Below, piece by piece: positions 9,841-18,609 of a stretch of 32,735 nucleotides of DNA. A program made the translations under genes and the position numbers. Numbering within the stretch: the first letter of the stretch is position 1; each line of letters begins with the position of its first letter. The notes under the pieces are model-generated. The model made no database searches. It worked only from the letters and a program-made list of their open reading frames with translations, and had not been told where the DNA came from. The stretch is from Bacteroidota bacterium (GTDB lineage: Bacteria > Bacteroidota > Bacteroidia > Bacteroidales > JAIPAH01), in NCBI GenBank assembly GCA_021767705.1, contig JAASSU010000012.1, positions 1 to 32,735 on the forward strand. Reading direction: 5' to 3'.

Positions 9841-11109
9841 ATGAGAAAATTATTTACACTTTTGATAATATTCGCTTTTGCTGCAACGGCAAGTGCGCAA
9901 TATATTTATTCGGATTTTGATGGCAACCAAAATGAAGAGTTTTCAGGATGGCCAAATCCACCAACAATCATTGCTAACCCTGACCCATCGGGCATCAATA
10001 CCAGTGCCAATGTCGCTGAGTTTGTCAGGTCAGAAGAACAATGGGCTCATGCTTTCTGTGATCTCAGCGGAACAATCAATTTCGATGAAGAAACAGTATT
10101 TACTATGAAAGTATGGGCTCCGGTTGTCAACGAAGTGCTTTTTAAGCTTGAAGCTCCGGGCGGCTCGCCCAGTACGGAGCTGTCTCAAAATGTGGAAACC
10201 ACAGAAGAATGGGTGGAGCTTAGCTTTGATTTTGCCGGAGCTGAATCAGGATTATACAATAAAATCGTGATTTTCTTCGATTTTTCAAGCACAACCAATA
10301 ACACCTATTATTTTGATGACGTGATGGGCCCTGGATACTCGGGAACTACTGGCGAACAAGTAGACCTTCCTGTTACCTTTGATGATCAAGACGTTAATTA
10401 TAATCTGGCTGATTTTGGAGGGAATGCTTCTGAAATTGTAGTTGATCCCACCGACGAAACAAACATGGTGGCCAAGTCTATAAAAACGGCAGATGCAGCC
10501 ACGTGGGCCGGCACCACTGTTGGAGGCAGTCAGGGATTTGCTAACCCGATTCCTTTTGAGCCCGGTGCTACCTATATGACCGTAAGAGTTTGGTCGCCTG
10601 ACGCAGATACACCAATACGATTAAAAGTGGAAGATGCTACAACTCCTGAAATATCCGTGGAAACAGAGGTAAATACTACCGTTGCTGAGCAATGGGAAAT
10701 ACTGGAATTCGATTTTAGCAACGAAGCACCTGGTACCGCCGGGATTAACTTTGACAATACTTACGATAAGGCTTCTATCTTTTTCAATTTTGGAACAGAT
10801 GGAGCAACCGCCGGAGAGAAAACATATTACTGGGATGATATGATATTTGGACAGGATACTGATATCCCTGAAGTGCTGCTTAGTAATGTTAATATCTATC
10901 CGAATCCGGTGAACGATTTGATGAACATTCATTCTGATGTTTCATTTGACGAAGTGCTTATTACCGACATTAGCGGCAGAACAATCAAAACTGTCAGAGC
11001 TTCAGGTAATAACATGTCTGTGAATGTTAATCAACTTCCGGAAGGTATTTATATGATTAAAATATTGAATAATAACGAAGTGGTAGGTTTTAGTAAAGTG
11101 GTTAAGTAG
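9841..11109 (+). CDS. Secreted protein with two carbohydrate-binding-like modules and T9SS type A sorting domain
   Basis: Signal peptide MRKLFTLLIIFAFAATASAQ; two similar modules ending in NTYYFDDV and KTYYWDDM; C-terminal NVNIYPNPVNDLMNI...LPEGIYMIKI. Confidence 0.82.
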   Translation: MRKLFTLLIIFAFAATASAQYIYSDFDGNQNEEFSGWPNPPTIIANPDPSGINTSANVAEFVRSEEQWAHAFCDLSGTINFDEETVFTMKVWAPVVNEVLFKLEAPGGSPSTELSQNVETTEEWVELSFDFAGAESGLYNKIVIFFDFSSTTNNTYYFDDVMGPGYSGTTGEQVDLPVTFDDQDVNYNLADFGGNASEIVVDPTDETNMVAKSIKTADAATWAGTTVGGSQGFANPIPFEPGATYMTVRVWSPDADTPIRLKVEDATTPEISVETEVNTTVAEQWEILEFDFSNEAPGTAGINFDNTYDKASIFFNFGTDGATAGEKTYYWDDMIFGQDTDIPEVLLSNVNIYPNPVNDLMNIHSDVSFDEVLITDISGRTIKTVRASGNNMSVNVNQLPEGIYMIKILNNNEVVGFSKVVK

Positions 11110-11120
11110 TAGTTTAACAT

Positions 11121-11153
11121 CCGGGTTTTTTACACTTTTTACCCGGTTTTTTT
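11121..11153 (+). terminator. Rho-independent-like terminator at PUL end
   Basis: CCGGGT...ACCCGG stem followed by TTTTTTT. Confidence 0.7.
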
Positions 11154-11176
11154 CAATTAGAGTTGATTTTTTCATG

Positions 11177-11211
11177 AAAGCGGACGAGGATAATTACCTC
11201 TCCGCTTTTTT
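11177..11211 (+). terminator. Second tandem terminator-like hairpin
   Basis: AAAGCGGACGAGG...CCTCTCCGCTTTTTT stem with T run. Confidence 0.65.
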
Positions 11212-11358
11212 CTGTATCACTGAAATGTTAAATTACCCATGCTGATAAACAACGTCTGTAAGCTTCTGTTATTAAATGAACAAATTTAAAATCAAGCATG
11301 CGTTGTTAATACCATAACAACAAATTGTTTTTTCGATGAAAAATCTCTTTAAGATTTT

Positions 11359-11366
11359 TACCTTTG
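11359..11366 (+). promoter_or_regulatory. Putative Bacteroidota -7 promoter box for gcvP
   Basis: TACCTTTG matches TAnnTTTG about 50 bp upstream of the start codon; no clean -33 TTG at canonical spacing was seen. Confidence 0.4.
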
Positions 11367-11415
11367 CCTTGTTTAATTAACTAAGTTATTTTTTGATTTT
11401 TAAAGGAGCAAAAAT

Positions 11416-14301
11416 ATGATATCCAACAACTTCATTACCAGGCATAACGGCCCCCGAAAAACAGAGGAGCCAAAAATGCTTGAACGTATAGGTGCACAAA
11501 GTGCTGAACAGTTAATGGATCAAACCATTCCTGATTCTATACGTCTGAAAAATGAATTAAACCTGCCTGAAGGACTCAATGAGTTTGAATATTTGAATCT
11601 CATTAAGAAAATTGGAGCAAAAAATAAGGTTTTTAAAACCTACATTGGGATGGGCTACTACAACACCATCACTCCCGGTGTCATCCAACGTAACATTCTC
11701 GAAAATCCGGGTTGGTATACCTCCTACACCCCTTACCAGGCCGAAATTTCGCAAGGACGATTAGAAGCCTTGCTGAATTTCCAAACGATGATTGTGGAGC
11801 TGACCGGACTTCCTTTGGCCAACAGCTCTCTGCTGGATGAAGGTACTTCTGCCGCCGAGGCGATGATTATGGCCTTTAATGGCCGTTCAAGAAAGCAAAA
11901 AAAGGCCGGAGCAAATAAATTCTTTATCGCTGAAAAAGTCTTTCCCCAGACACTTGACGTGATGGTCACCCGCGCAGAGCCTTTAGGAATTGAAATTGTT
12001 CAGGGAAACCCTTTTGAAACAGACTTTGATGAGACCTTCTTTGGTGGAATGGTTCAGTTTCCGGATGCTGAAGGACAGGTGGATGATTATAAGGAGTTTG
12101 TTGGAAAAATTCACGATGCCGACGGGCTGGCTGTTGTGGCTGCCGATTTGCTTAGCCTCACGCTGTTGACGCCTCCGGGTGAATGGGATGCCGACATTGT
12201 TGTGGGTTCCACACAGCGCTTTGGTATCCCGATGGGCTATGGTGGCCCGCATGCCGGATACCTCGCCGCCAAAGATTCCCTGAAAAGAAACATCCCCGGA
12301 AGGATTATAGGAATCAGTATTGACAAGAAAGGGAACAGCGCCCTGCGCATGGCGCTGCAAACACGCGAGCAGCACATCAAGCGTGAGCGTGCCACTTCGA
12401 ACATTTGTACGGCACAGGCCCTGCTCGCCAATATGGCCGGATTCTATGGTGTCTATCATGGTCCCGAAGGACTGAAAGAGATTGCCCGCGATATCAATAT
12501 CCTTGCCGGGATTATCGATGATGAAATCGGGCAGTATGGCTACAAGCAACTGAACAACTATTTCTTCGATACTTTAAAGATTCAACTGCCCGAAGATGTG
12601 AACATGGAAGCCATTCATAAGCTGGCCATGGAGAACGAGATCAACTTCCGTTACTTCGACGACAAGCATATCGGCATCAGCATTGACGAAACGACCTCGC
12701 TTGAAGATGTGAACCTGATTATGCATATCCTGGCTTCTGCCAAGAATGATCAGTTTAAGGAATATGACTGTGTTCCGAAGCGTTGTGAAGAGCTGACCAC
12801 CTTGCCCGAAAGTCTGCATCGCAAAAGCGCGTTTATGCAGCAGGAAGTGTTTAACCGCTATCATTCCGAAACGGAGCTGATGCGTTACATGAAAAAACTT
12901 GAAAACCGCGACCTGGCACTCAACCGCAGTATGATTCCGCTGGGCTCATGTACCATGAAGCTGAATGCCGGAGCAGAGCTTTTTTCACTGAGCTGGCCTG
13001 AGTTCGGAGCCATACACCCGTTTGTCCCGCAAGATCAGGCTGAAGGTTATGCTGAGCTCATGCAGGACCTCGAAGATGCTCTGAAGGAAATTACGGGTTT
13101 TGATGCCGTCTCCTTCCAGCCTAACTCTGGTGCCGCCGGGGAATACAGTGGATTGATGGTTATCCGTGAATATCACCGCAGCAGGGGAGAGGCCCACCGC
13201 AATGTGTGCCTCATTCCTTCATCGGCCCACGGCACCAACCCGGCCAGCTCGGTGATGGCAGGCATGAAAGTAGAGGTGGTGAAAACCAACGAAAACGGCG
13301 ATATTGATATCGACGACCTGCGCGAAAAAGCAGAGCAGCATTCAGAAAACCTGGCAGCGACTATGATTACCTATCCATCCACTCACGGGGTGTTTGAGGT
13401 GGGGATCCGCGAAGTGATTGAGATCATTCACAAGCACGGCGGACAGGTGTATATGGATGGTGCGAATATGAACGCCCAGGTAGGTTATACCAACCCGGCC
13501 TTTATCGGGGCTGACGTGTGTCACCTCAACCTGCACAAGACCTTTGCAATTCCTCACGGAGGTGGTGGTCCGGGTGTAGGGCCTATTGGGGTAAAAGAGC
13601 ACCTGAAGCCTTTCCTGCCATCGAACCCGGTGATTAAAGCAGGCGGCGACCGGCCCATCAAAGCCATTGCCGCTGCTCCTTTCGGAAGTCCTTTGATTCT
13701 GCCGATTTCTTACGGCTACATCAAGCTGCTGGGAGGCGCCGGGCTCAAGGAAGCCACAAAAGTAGCTATCCTGAATTCGAATTATATAAAGGATGCGCTG
13801 AAAGATCATTACAAGATTCTGTATACTGGCAAGCAAAACCGGGCTGCTCATGAATTTATTATCGACTGTAATGAATTTATGCACAAGGCCAATGTTTCGG
13901 TGATTGAGATTGCCAAGCGTTTGCAGGATTATGGCATCCATGCGCCAACAGTGGCGTTTCCGGTGCCGGGAACACTGATGGTGGAGCCTACCGAGAGCGA
14001 GCCTCTGGCCGAGATGGACCGCTTCATCCATGCCATGATTCAAATCCGCCAGGAAATCCGGGATATTGAAGAAGGAAAAGTAGATAAGGAAAACAACGTG
14101 GTGAAGAACGCACCGCACACCTGCGGGATGATCACCACCGATAACTGGGAATATCCGTATACCCGCAAGCAAGCCGGATTCCCGGCCGATTGCGAAAAGG
14201 CCGACAAGTACTGGCCGGCCGTTACCAAAATCGACGACGGCTACGGCGACCGCCATCTCGTATGCACCTGCGAGCCGCTTTCGAGCTACGAGCAGGAGTA
14301 A
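11416..14301 (+). CDS. gcvP: Glycine dehydrogenase (aminomethyl-transferring), P-protein of the glycine cleavage system
   Basis: 961 aa full length; FITRHNGPRKTEEPKML N-terminus; PLP region NLHKTFAIPHGGGGPGVGPIGV; both GcvP halves present. Confidence 0.98.
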   Translation: MISNNFITRHNGPRKTEEPKMLERIGAQSAEQLMDQTIPDSIRLKNELNLPEGLNEFEYLNLIKKIGAKNKVFKTYIGMGYYNTITPGVIQRNILENPGWYTSYTPYQAEISQGRLEALLNFQTMIVELTGLPLANSSLLDEGTSAAEAMIMAFNGRSRKQKKAGANKFFIAEKVFPQTLDVMVTRAEPLGIEIVQGNPFETDFDETFFGGMVQFPDAEGQVDDYKEFVGKIHDADGLAVVAADLLSLTLLTPPGEWDADIVVGSTQRFGIPMGYGGPHAGYLAAKDSLKRNIPGRIIGISIDKKGNSALRMALQTREQHIKRERATSNICTAQALLANMAGFYGVYHGPEGLKEIARDINILAGIIDDEIGQYGYKQLNNYFFDTLKIQLPEDVNMEAIHKLAMENEINFRYFDDKHIGISIDETTSLEDVNLIMHILASAKNDQFKEYDCVPKRCEELTTLPESLHRKSAFMQQEVFNRYHSETELMRYMKKLENRDLALNRSMIPLGSCTMKLNAGAELFSLSWPEFGAIHPFVPQDQAEGYAELMQDLEDALKEITGFDAVSFQPNSGAAGEYSGLMVIREYHRSRGEAHRNVCLIPSSAHGTNPASSVMAGMKVEVVKTNENGDIDIDDLREKAEQHSENLAATMITYPSTHGVFEVGIREVIEIIHKHGGQVYMDGANMNAQVGYTNPAFIGADVCHLNLHKTFAIPHGGGGPGVGPIGVKEHLKPFLPSNPVIKAGGDRPIKAIAAAPFGSPLILPISYGYIKLLGGAGLKEATKVAILNSNYIKDALKDHYKILYTGKQNRAAHEFIIDCNEFMHKANVSVIEIAKRLQDYGIHAPTVAFPVPGTLMVEPTESEPLAEMDRFIHAMIQIRQEIRDIEEGKVDKENNVVKNAPHTCGMITTDNWEYPYTRKQAGFPADCEKADKYWPAVTKIDDGYGDRHLVCTCEPLSSYEQE

Positions 14302-14327
14302 CAGGAAATAAGTTTAATGGATAGAGG

Positions 14328-14382
14328 CTGTCTGAAATAGTGTTTCAAGGGTTTTGGAATGCTATTTCAGGCAGTTTTTTTA
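14328..14382 (+). terminator. gcvP terminator
   Basis: CTGTCTGAAATAG...CTATTTCAGGCAG long stem followed by TTTTTTT. Confidence 0.8.
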
Positions 14383-14650
14383 TAAAAATAGCACCCTTGC
14401 CTGAATAAAGAAAACACACAATTCATTCGGGCAGGCTCATTTATGATTTTGGCAGGAGCCTGAAACGATTGCGCATGAGAATAGCACTCCCATTCATGGG
14501 GGTGGATAGATGCATATTTCAGGTTCTCCTGATAGTGCGCTTTAGCGTACTTTTAGTTTTGCTTGATATCAACGCTGCTGATTTGGCTGATGAATACCTC
14601 GATCTATTGAAGGATTTGTTTTAGGGGTCAAACCTTTTCTGATGTAGAAT

Positions 14651-14752
14651 CCTGCATTTAAGAAACCACGATCGAGAAACCCAATCGTACTTCACTGCAT
14701 TTTAGAAAGCTTCCCCGGAACCCCAATCGTGCCTCACTGCATTTAAGAAAGC
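14651..14752. repeat. Three imperfect direct repeats with ~42-43 bp period
   Basis: CCCAATCGTACTTCACTGCATTTTAGAAAGC (14680-14710) and CCCAATCGTGCCTCACTGCATTTAAGAAAGC (14722-14752), plus partial CCTGCATTTAAGAAACCACGATCG at 14651. Confidence 0.75.
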
Positions 14753-14785
14753 ACAAACAAGAAGCTCTTTTGTGGTTTCCATCAT

Positions 14786-14929
14786 TCACTCCCCAGCCAG
14801 CCTATAAAAAACACCCCGATTCTGGATCTTGTGCTGGATTTTGTTTTCGCCTTCGAGCACGTCGAGGTATTTATTGATTTCAGCGAGGTGCAGTCCAAGC
14901 ACATTTGAGAGGTCTTCGGCGGTGCAGGG
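14786..14929 (-). pseudogene. Orphan 3' fragment of radical-SAM gene (C-terminal ~47 codons)
   Basis: Minus-strand translation PCTAEDLSNVLGLHLAEINKYLDVLEGENKIQHKIQNRGVFYRLAGE* closely matches the C-terminus of the intact gene at 16250-17188; 144 bp align without indels, ~14 mismatches by hand count. Confidence 0.88.
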
Positions 14930-15153
14930 ATTTGGTGAAATGGACGAGCTCGGCGAATTAGAGAATGTGTTTTTATAGAATAGCGTTTAACAGTATGTTT
15001 TGAGCAATTATTTTTATACCTTTAAAACCAACTACTGAGGAGGCGGTTTATAAAGTTCAGGTTAACATTCAATACCAGAACGGGAAACAAACCTAATAAG
15101 ATTGCTGAAAAACAGATGGAGAATCCTAGTACAATCAGTTAAATGAAAGTTTT

Positions 15154-16146
15154 ATGGCGAATAAGCAGATTAAGATATTCAAAAGTGATGACGGCTCAAC
15201 TGAAATTGAAGTCCGGGTTGAAAATAATACGGTTTGGTTAAATCAATACCAGATTTCAGATTTATTTTTAACCGACAGGACTTCTATTGGTCGTCATATT
15301 TCCAACATTTACAGAACCAAAGAACTGGATGAAAATTCAACTAGTGCAAAAATTGCACAAGTTCGAAAAGAAGGTAAAAGAACGGTAAATCGCCAAATTA
15401 GTTTATATAATCTGGATGTAATTTTATCGATTGGCTATAGAGTAAACTCAGATAGAGGAAGACAATTTCGAGTCTGGGCAAACAAAATTCTAAGCGAATA
15501 CCTGATGAAAGGTTATGCCTTGAATGAAAGGAAATTGAAAGCTCAAAACAACCAACTTAATCAGTTAAAACAGTCAGTAAAGATTTTGAGTAAAGTTGTT
15601 AATTATAAGACTTTAACAAATGATGAGAGCATTGGATTACTAAAAATAATTTCAGACTATGCATACGCTCTTGATATTTTAGACCAATATGATTATCAAA
15701 AGCTTGAAATCACAGATACATCCGGAAAAGAAACTTATCAGTTAACGTATGACGAAGCCATAGCACAGATAAGAACAGCAAAAGTAGCTCATGGCAATAG
15801 CGAGTTGTTCGGACGTGAAAAGGATGATTCATTTAAGAGTTCATTATCTGCCATTTATCAGACTTATGGAGGCCAGGATTTATATCCCAGTATTGAAGAA
15901 AAGGCTGCTAACCTATTGTATTTTATTACAAAGAACCATTCATTCTCTGATGGAAATAAACGGATAGCAGCATTCCTTTTCCTCTACTTTCTGGAGCGAA
16001 ACGGAATTTTGTTTGACAGTAACGGAGAAAAAAGAATCGCTGATAATACATTAGTTGCCCTGACATTAATGATAGCCGTAAGCAAACCTGACGAAAAAGA
16101 TACGATGACAAAGGTTGTTGTAAATCTGATAAATAGAAACAATTGA
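15154..16146 (+). CDS. RhuM-like N-terminal domain fused to Fic/Doc domain
   Basis: 330 aa; N-terminus IEVRVENNTVWLNQYQISDLFLTDRTSIGRHISNIYRTKELDENST...NLDVILSIGYRVNSDRGRQFRVWANKIL is RhuM-family-like; C-terminus has the Fic/Doc motif HSFSDGNKRIAAFLFLYFL. Confidence 0.92.
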   Translation: MANKQIKIFKSDDGSTEIEVRVENNTVWLNQYQISDLFLTDRTSIGRHISNIYRTKELDENSTSAKIAQVRKEGKRTVNRQISLYNLDVILSIGYRVNSDRGRQFRVWANKILSEYLMKGYALNERKLKAQNNQLNQLKQSVKILSKVVNYKTLTNDESIGLLKIISDYAYALDILDQYDYQKLEITDTSGKETYQLTYDEAIAQIRTAKVAHGNSELFGREKDDSFKSSLSAIYQTYGGQDLYPSIEEKAANLLYFITKNHSFSDGNKRIAAFLFLYFLERNGILFDSNGEKRIADNTLVALTLMIAVSKPDEKDTMTKVVVNLINRNN

Positions 16147-16249
16147 CAGGTAGTAACAACTGCAATTCTGATTGAACACAGGCTCCTCAGGCCTTATTGC
16201 AATCTTCCCATTTCCGGAAAGCTAATTATTCCACCCTCATGGTTAACTC

Positions 16250-17188
16250 TCACTCCCCCTTCAACCGATAAAAAACACCCCGATTCTGGATATTGTGTTG
16301 GATTTTGTTTTCGGCTTCAAGCACATCGAGGTACTTATTGATTTCTGCGAGGTGCAGTCCAAGTACATTCGAGAGGTCTTCGGCGGTGCAGGGTCTTCTG
16401 CGGAGGGTTTCGAGGATGGTGTTTTCGGTATCATCGCGGTAAGCGGTCATTTGCTTGCGCTTTTTGGGCTTGGCAATGATTTCCACGTTATCGAGCCCCC
16501 ATTGCGCGGCAATGTTTCGCAGCTCTTGCAGTGAGGCGGCCTTCAGGTCGCCTTCCGTTCCCGGACGATCGAGGGTGTTGAGCTGCACGGCATCCGTCCG
16601 TATTCGGCCTATGGCCCGTTTCAGTGCCTCCAGGTCTTTGGCCTTGTCGTTAAAGCCGGGCAATATCAACACCTCCAGCCAAATCTTCCCTTCAAACTCA
16701 TGGCTGAAGTCTGCCAGCCCATTGATGTACTCTTCTACCTTCAGTTCAGCATCCGGGCGGTTGATCTTGGCGAAGGTTTCGGCGGTGGCCGCATCGAGTG
16801 AGGGCAGCACCAGGTCGGCATTCATCAGCTCTTTGCGCACCTCAGGGTCGTGGAAGAGCGTGCCGTTAGTGAGTACTGCCACCGGAATATCCGGTTTTCT
16901 GCTTTTGATGTAGTCAAGCACCTCGCCAATGCGGGAGTTCAGCGTGGGCTCGCCCGATCCCGAAAAGGTCATGTAATCCGGGTCGGGGTAGTGGGCAAAG
17001 TAATGATCCAGCTCTCCTCTTACTTTTTTGAACGGAATGTATTCCATCCTTTGGGTGGTGAGCTTTGTGGTTTTCCCTGCCTCGCAGTACACACAATCGA
17101 GCGAACACACTTTACGCGGCACCAGGTCCACACCCAGCGACATGCCAAGCCGGCGCGAAGGTACCGGTCCGAATAAATACTTATACAT
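16250..17188 (-). CDS. Radical SAM protein (COG0731-like) with C-terminal winged-helix-like region
   Basis: FGPVPSRRLGMSLGVDLVPRKVCSLDCVYCEAGKT carries the CxxxCxxC cluster; MTFSGSGEPTLN. Confidence 0.92.
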   Translation of the reverse strand: MYKYLFGPVPSRRLGMSLGVDLVPRKVCSLDCVYCEAGKTTKLTTQRMEYIPFKKVRGELDHYFAHYPDPDYMTFSGSGEPTLNSRIGEVLDYIKSRKPDIPVAVLTNGTLFHDPEVRKELMNADLVLPSLDAATAETFAKINRPDAELKVEEYINGLADFSHEFEGKIWLEVLILPGFNDKAKDLEALKRAIGRIRTDAVQLNTLDRPGTEGDLKAASLQELRNIAAQWGLDNVEIIAKPKKRKQMTAYRDDTENTILETLRRRPCTAEDLSNVLGLHLAEINKYLDVLEAENKIQHNIQNRGVFYRLKGE

Positions 17189-17525
17189 GACTTTTTTGCC
17201 TGATTTTAATGATAAAAAGAATGATGAAGGTGACTTTCATGGCTATCCCTGTAAAGATAAGGTAAGCCGGGTTGAAGGTGTCAAAGGCTTCAGCGCGCAG
17301 GTAAACCCCGGAAAAAAGCAGGATTAAACCGCCAAGCAGCAAGGTGATTTCGCTACCGGGCTTATATTCTCCTGACTTTATTTTCAGAAACACATAAATG
17401 ACTTTCAATAAAACACCTGCGCCAATAAAACTTGTGGCCAGCAGCGAAACGTCGGCAATCGACTTCAACACAATCCCTCCGGCCAGCAATAAAATGCCGG
17501 CATACAACAACAGTCTTTCCTTCAT
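17181..17525 (-). CDS. Small multi-pass membrane protein
   Basis: 114 aa, four hydrophobic segments; stop overlaps the radical SAM start by 8 bp, suggesting co-transcription. Confidence 0.7.
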   Translation of the reverse strand: MKERLLLYAGILLLAGGIVLKSIADVSLLATSFIGAGVLLKVIYVFLKIKSGEYKPGSEITLLLGGLILLFSGVYLRAEAFDTFNPAYLIFTGIAMKVTFIILFIIKIRQKSHV

Positions 17526-17568
17526 GTTGCAAAATTAAGGAAATATCCCGGCAAGGCTTTGTAAAGGG

Positions 17569-18411
17569 TTATTTTCCGATGAGTTTTTGGGTGGTGTGAA
17601 CGGAATCTTTGAAATAGGAAGTTACCGCTTCGGACTGCTTTTCACCCTTCAGTGAGAAAAGCTGGCTGACCGGTAGTACCGTCCCTTTCCAGTCGTTGAT
17701 AATCCACTTTCCCTTGGCGGGATTTTTAAGCTTTGGATAGTCTTTGAGTGGCTCATCCATCCAGTGATTCACATAAAAGTAAGGCTCTTCCACCATCTCG
17801 TCGGCCATGGCCAATCCAAGGCCAATGCTGGCCGTCAGTTTGTCGCCATCATAATACGGGATAAAGCTTCCGGTATCGAAGTGGTGGGGCCAGATTCTGA
17901 CGGGGGAGGCGTCGGGATGCTCTTTTACCAGCTCCGTAATAATTTCGCGCGTATTCGATCTCATTCTGGCGATGAATCCTGTTGCTTCGGGATGGGGTTT
18001 TTCGAAGGGGGCGTGCTCATAGCGGGCCTGGTCGGGAATTTCGTAGTGCATCTCCAGCCCGAGGTTTTCGGTGCTTATGCGGTTGGCTTCAAGCGCCTTG
18101 GTTAGCCACTCAAACAGATCCATCCGGGTATAGCCCGAAATTTCGAGTGCCTGCACGATATAATCTTTGTCGTCGAAAACACACAGCGACAAGTCGGGTA
18201 AGCGGATAGCTACACGCCTGAACTGAGGCAGCTCATGCCCTACATAACTGTTTAGTGCCCTGTTCCAGTACATATTGGTGTGGCTGTCGTCCTGCTTCTC
18301 AGGAAGCAAATACTTCCCGGCAAGGGCAATGAATTGCACCGCATGATGATGCAAGGTCATTTCGTTGTTCAGGGTAGCGATATCAATTTTTTCTAAGGTC
18401 TTCCAGTTCAT
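17569..18411 (-). CDS. Conserved-looking hypothetical protein, DUF5996-like
   Basis: From MNWKTLEKIDIATL, with AAAGGA upstream of the ATG; WPHHFDTGSF and YFYVNHWMDEPL resemble DUF5996-like proteins. ORF track start at 18552 adds 47 residues of uncertain status. Confidence 0.72.
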   Translation of the reverse strand: MNWKTLEKIDIATLNNEMTLHHHAVQFIALAGKYLLPEKQDDSHTNMYWNRALNSYVGHELPQFRRVAIRLPDLSLCVFDDKDYIVQALEISGYTRMDLFEWLTKALEANRISTENLGLEMHYEIPDQARYEHAPFEKPHPEATGFIARMRSNTREIITELVKEHPDASPVRIWPHHFDTGSFIPYYDGDKLTASIGLGLAMADEMVEEPYFYVNHWMDEPLKDYPKLKNPAKGKWIINDWKGTVLPVSQLFSLKGEKQSEAVTSYFKDSVHTTQKLIGK

Positions 18412-18589
18412 AATGTGTCCTTTTTTTACAGGATTTCCTCCTGCATCTACGATTTGTAGGCTGTTTTTGTTTCCATAAGATTGGTTTCTAATAGCTTCAG
18501 TTAAAGAACCGCTACCACAAAGAACGCCAGGTGTATCAATTAACAGTAGCACTGATATAAAAACTAAACGACCTCCCTTTCCGAATGTT

Positions 18590-18609
18590 CATCCGGCAGG
18601 GAGGTGTTA
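18590..18609. other. Part of GC-rich hairpin ACCTCCCT...AGGGAGGT (arms about 18571-18605)
   Basis: ACCTCCCTTTCCGAATGTTCATCCGGCAGGGAGGT; on the minus strand followed by CGTTTAGTTTTT, terminator-like. Confidence 0.5.

Noticed and set aside
11983-12549. 188-aa minus-strand ORF inside gcvP
   Set aside because: Antisense to gcvP, no signal for independent expression.
13342-14256. 304-aa minus-strand ORF antisense to gcvP
   Set aside because: Shadow ORF lying entirely within a clearly coding plus-strand gene; the translated product has no recognisable family features.
16455-16913. 152-aa plus-strand ORF antisense to radical SAM gene
   Set aside because: Ser-rich shadow ORF; the opposite strand carries the conserved CxxxCxxC protein.
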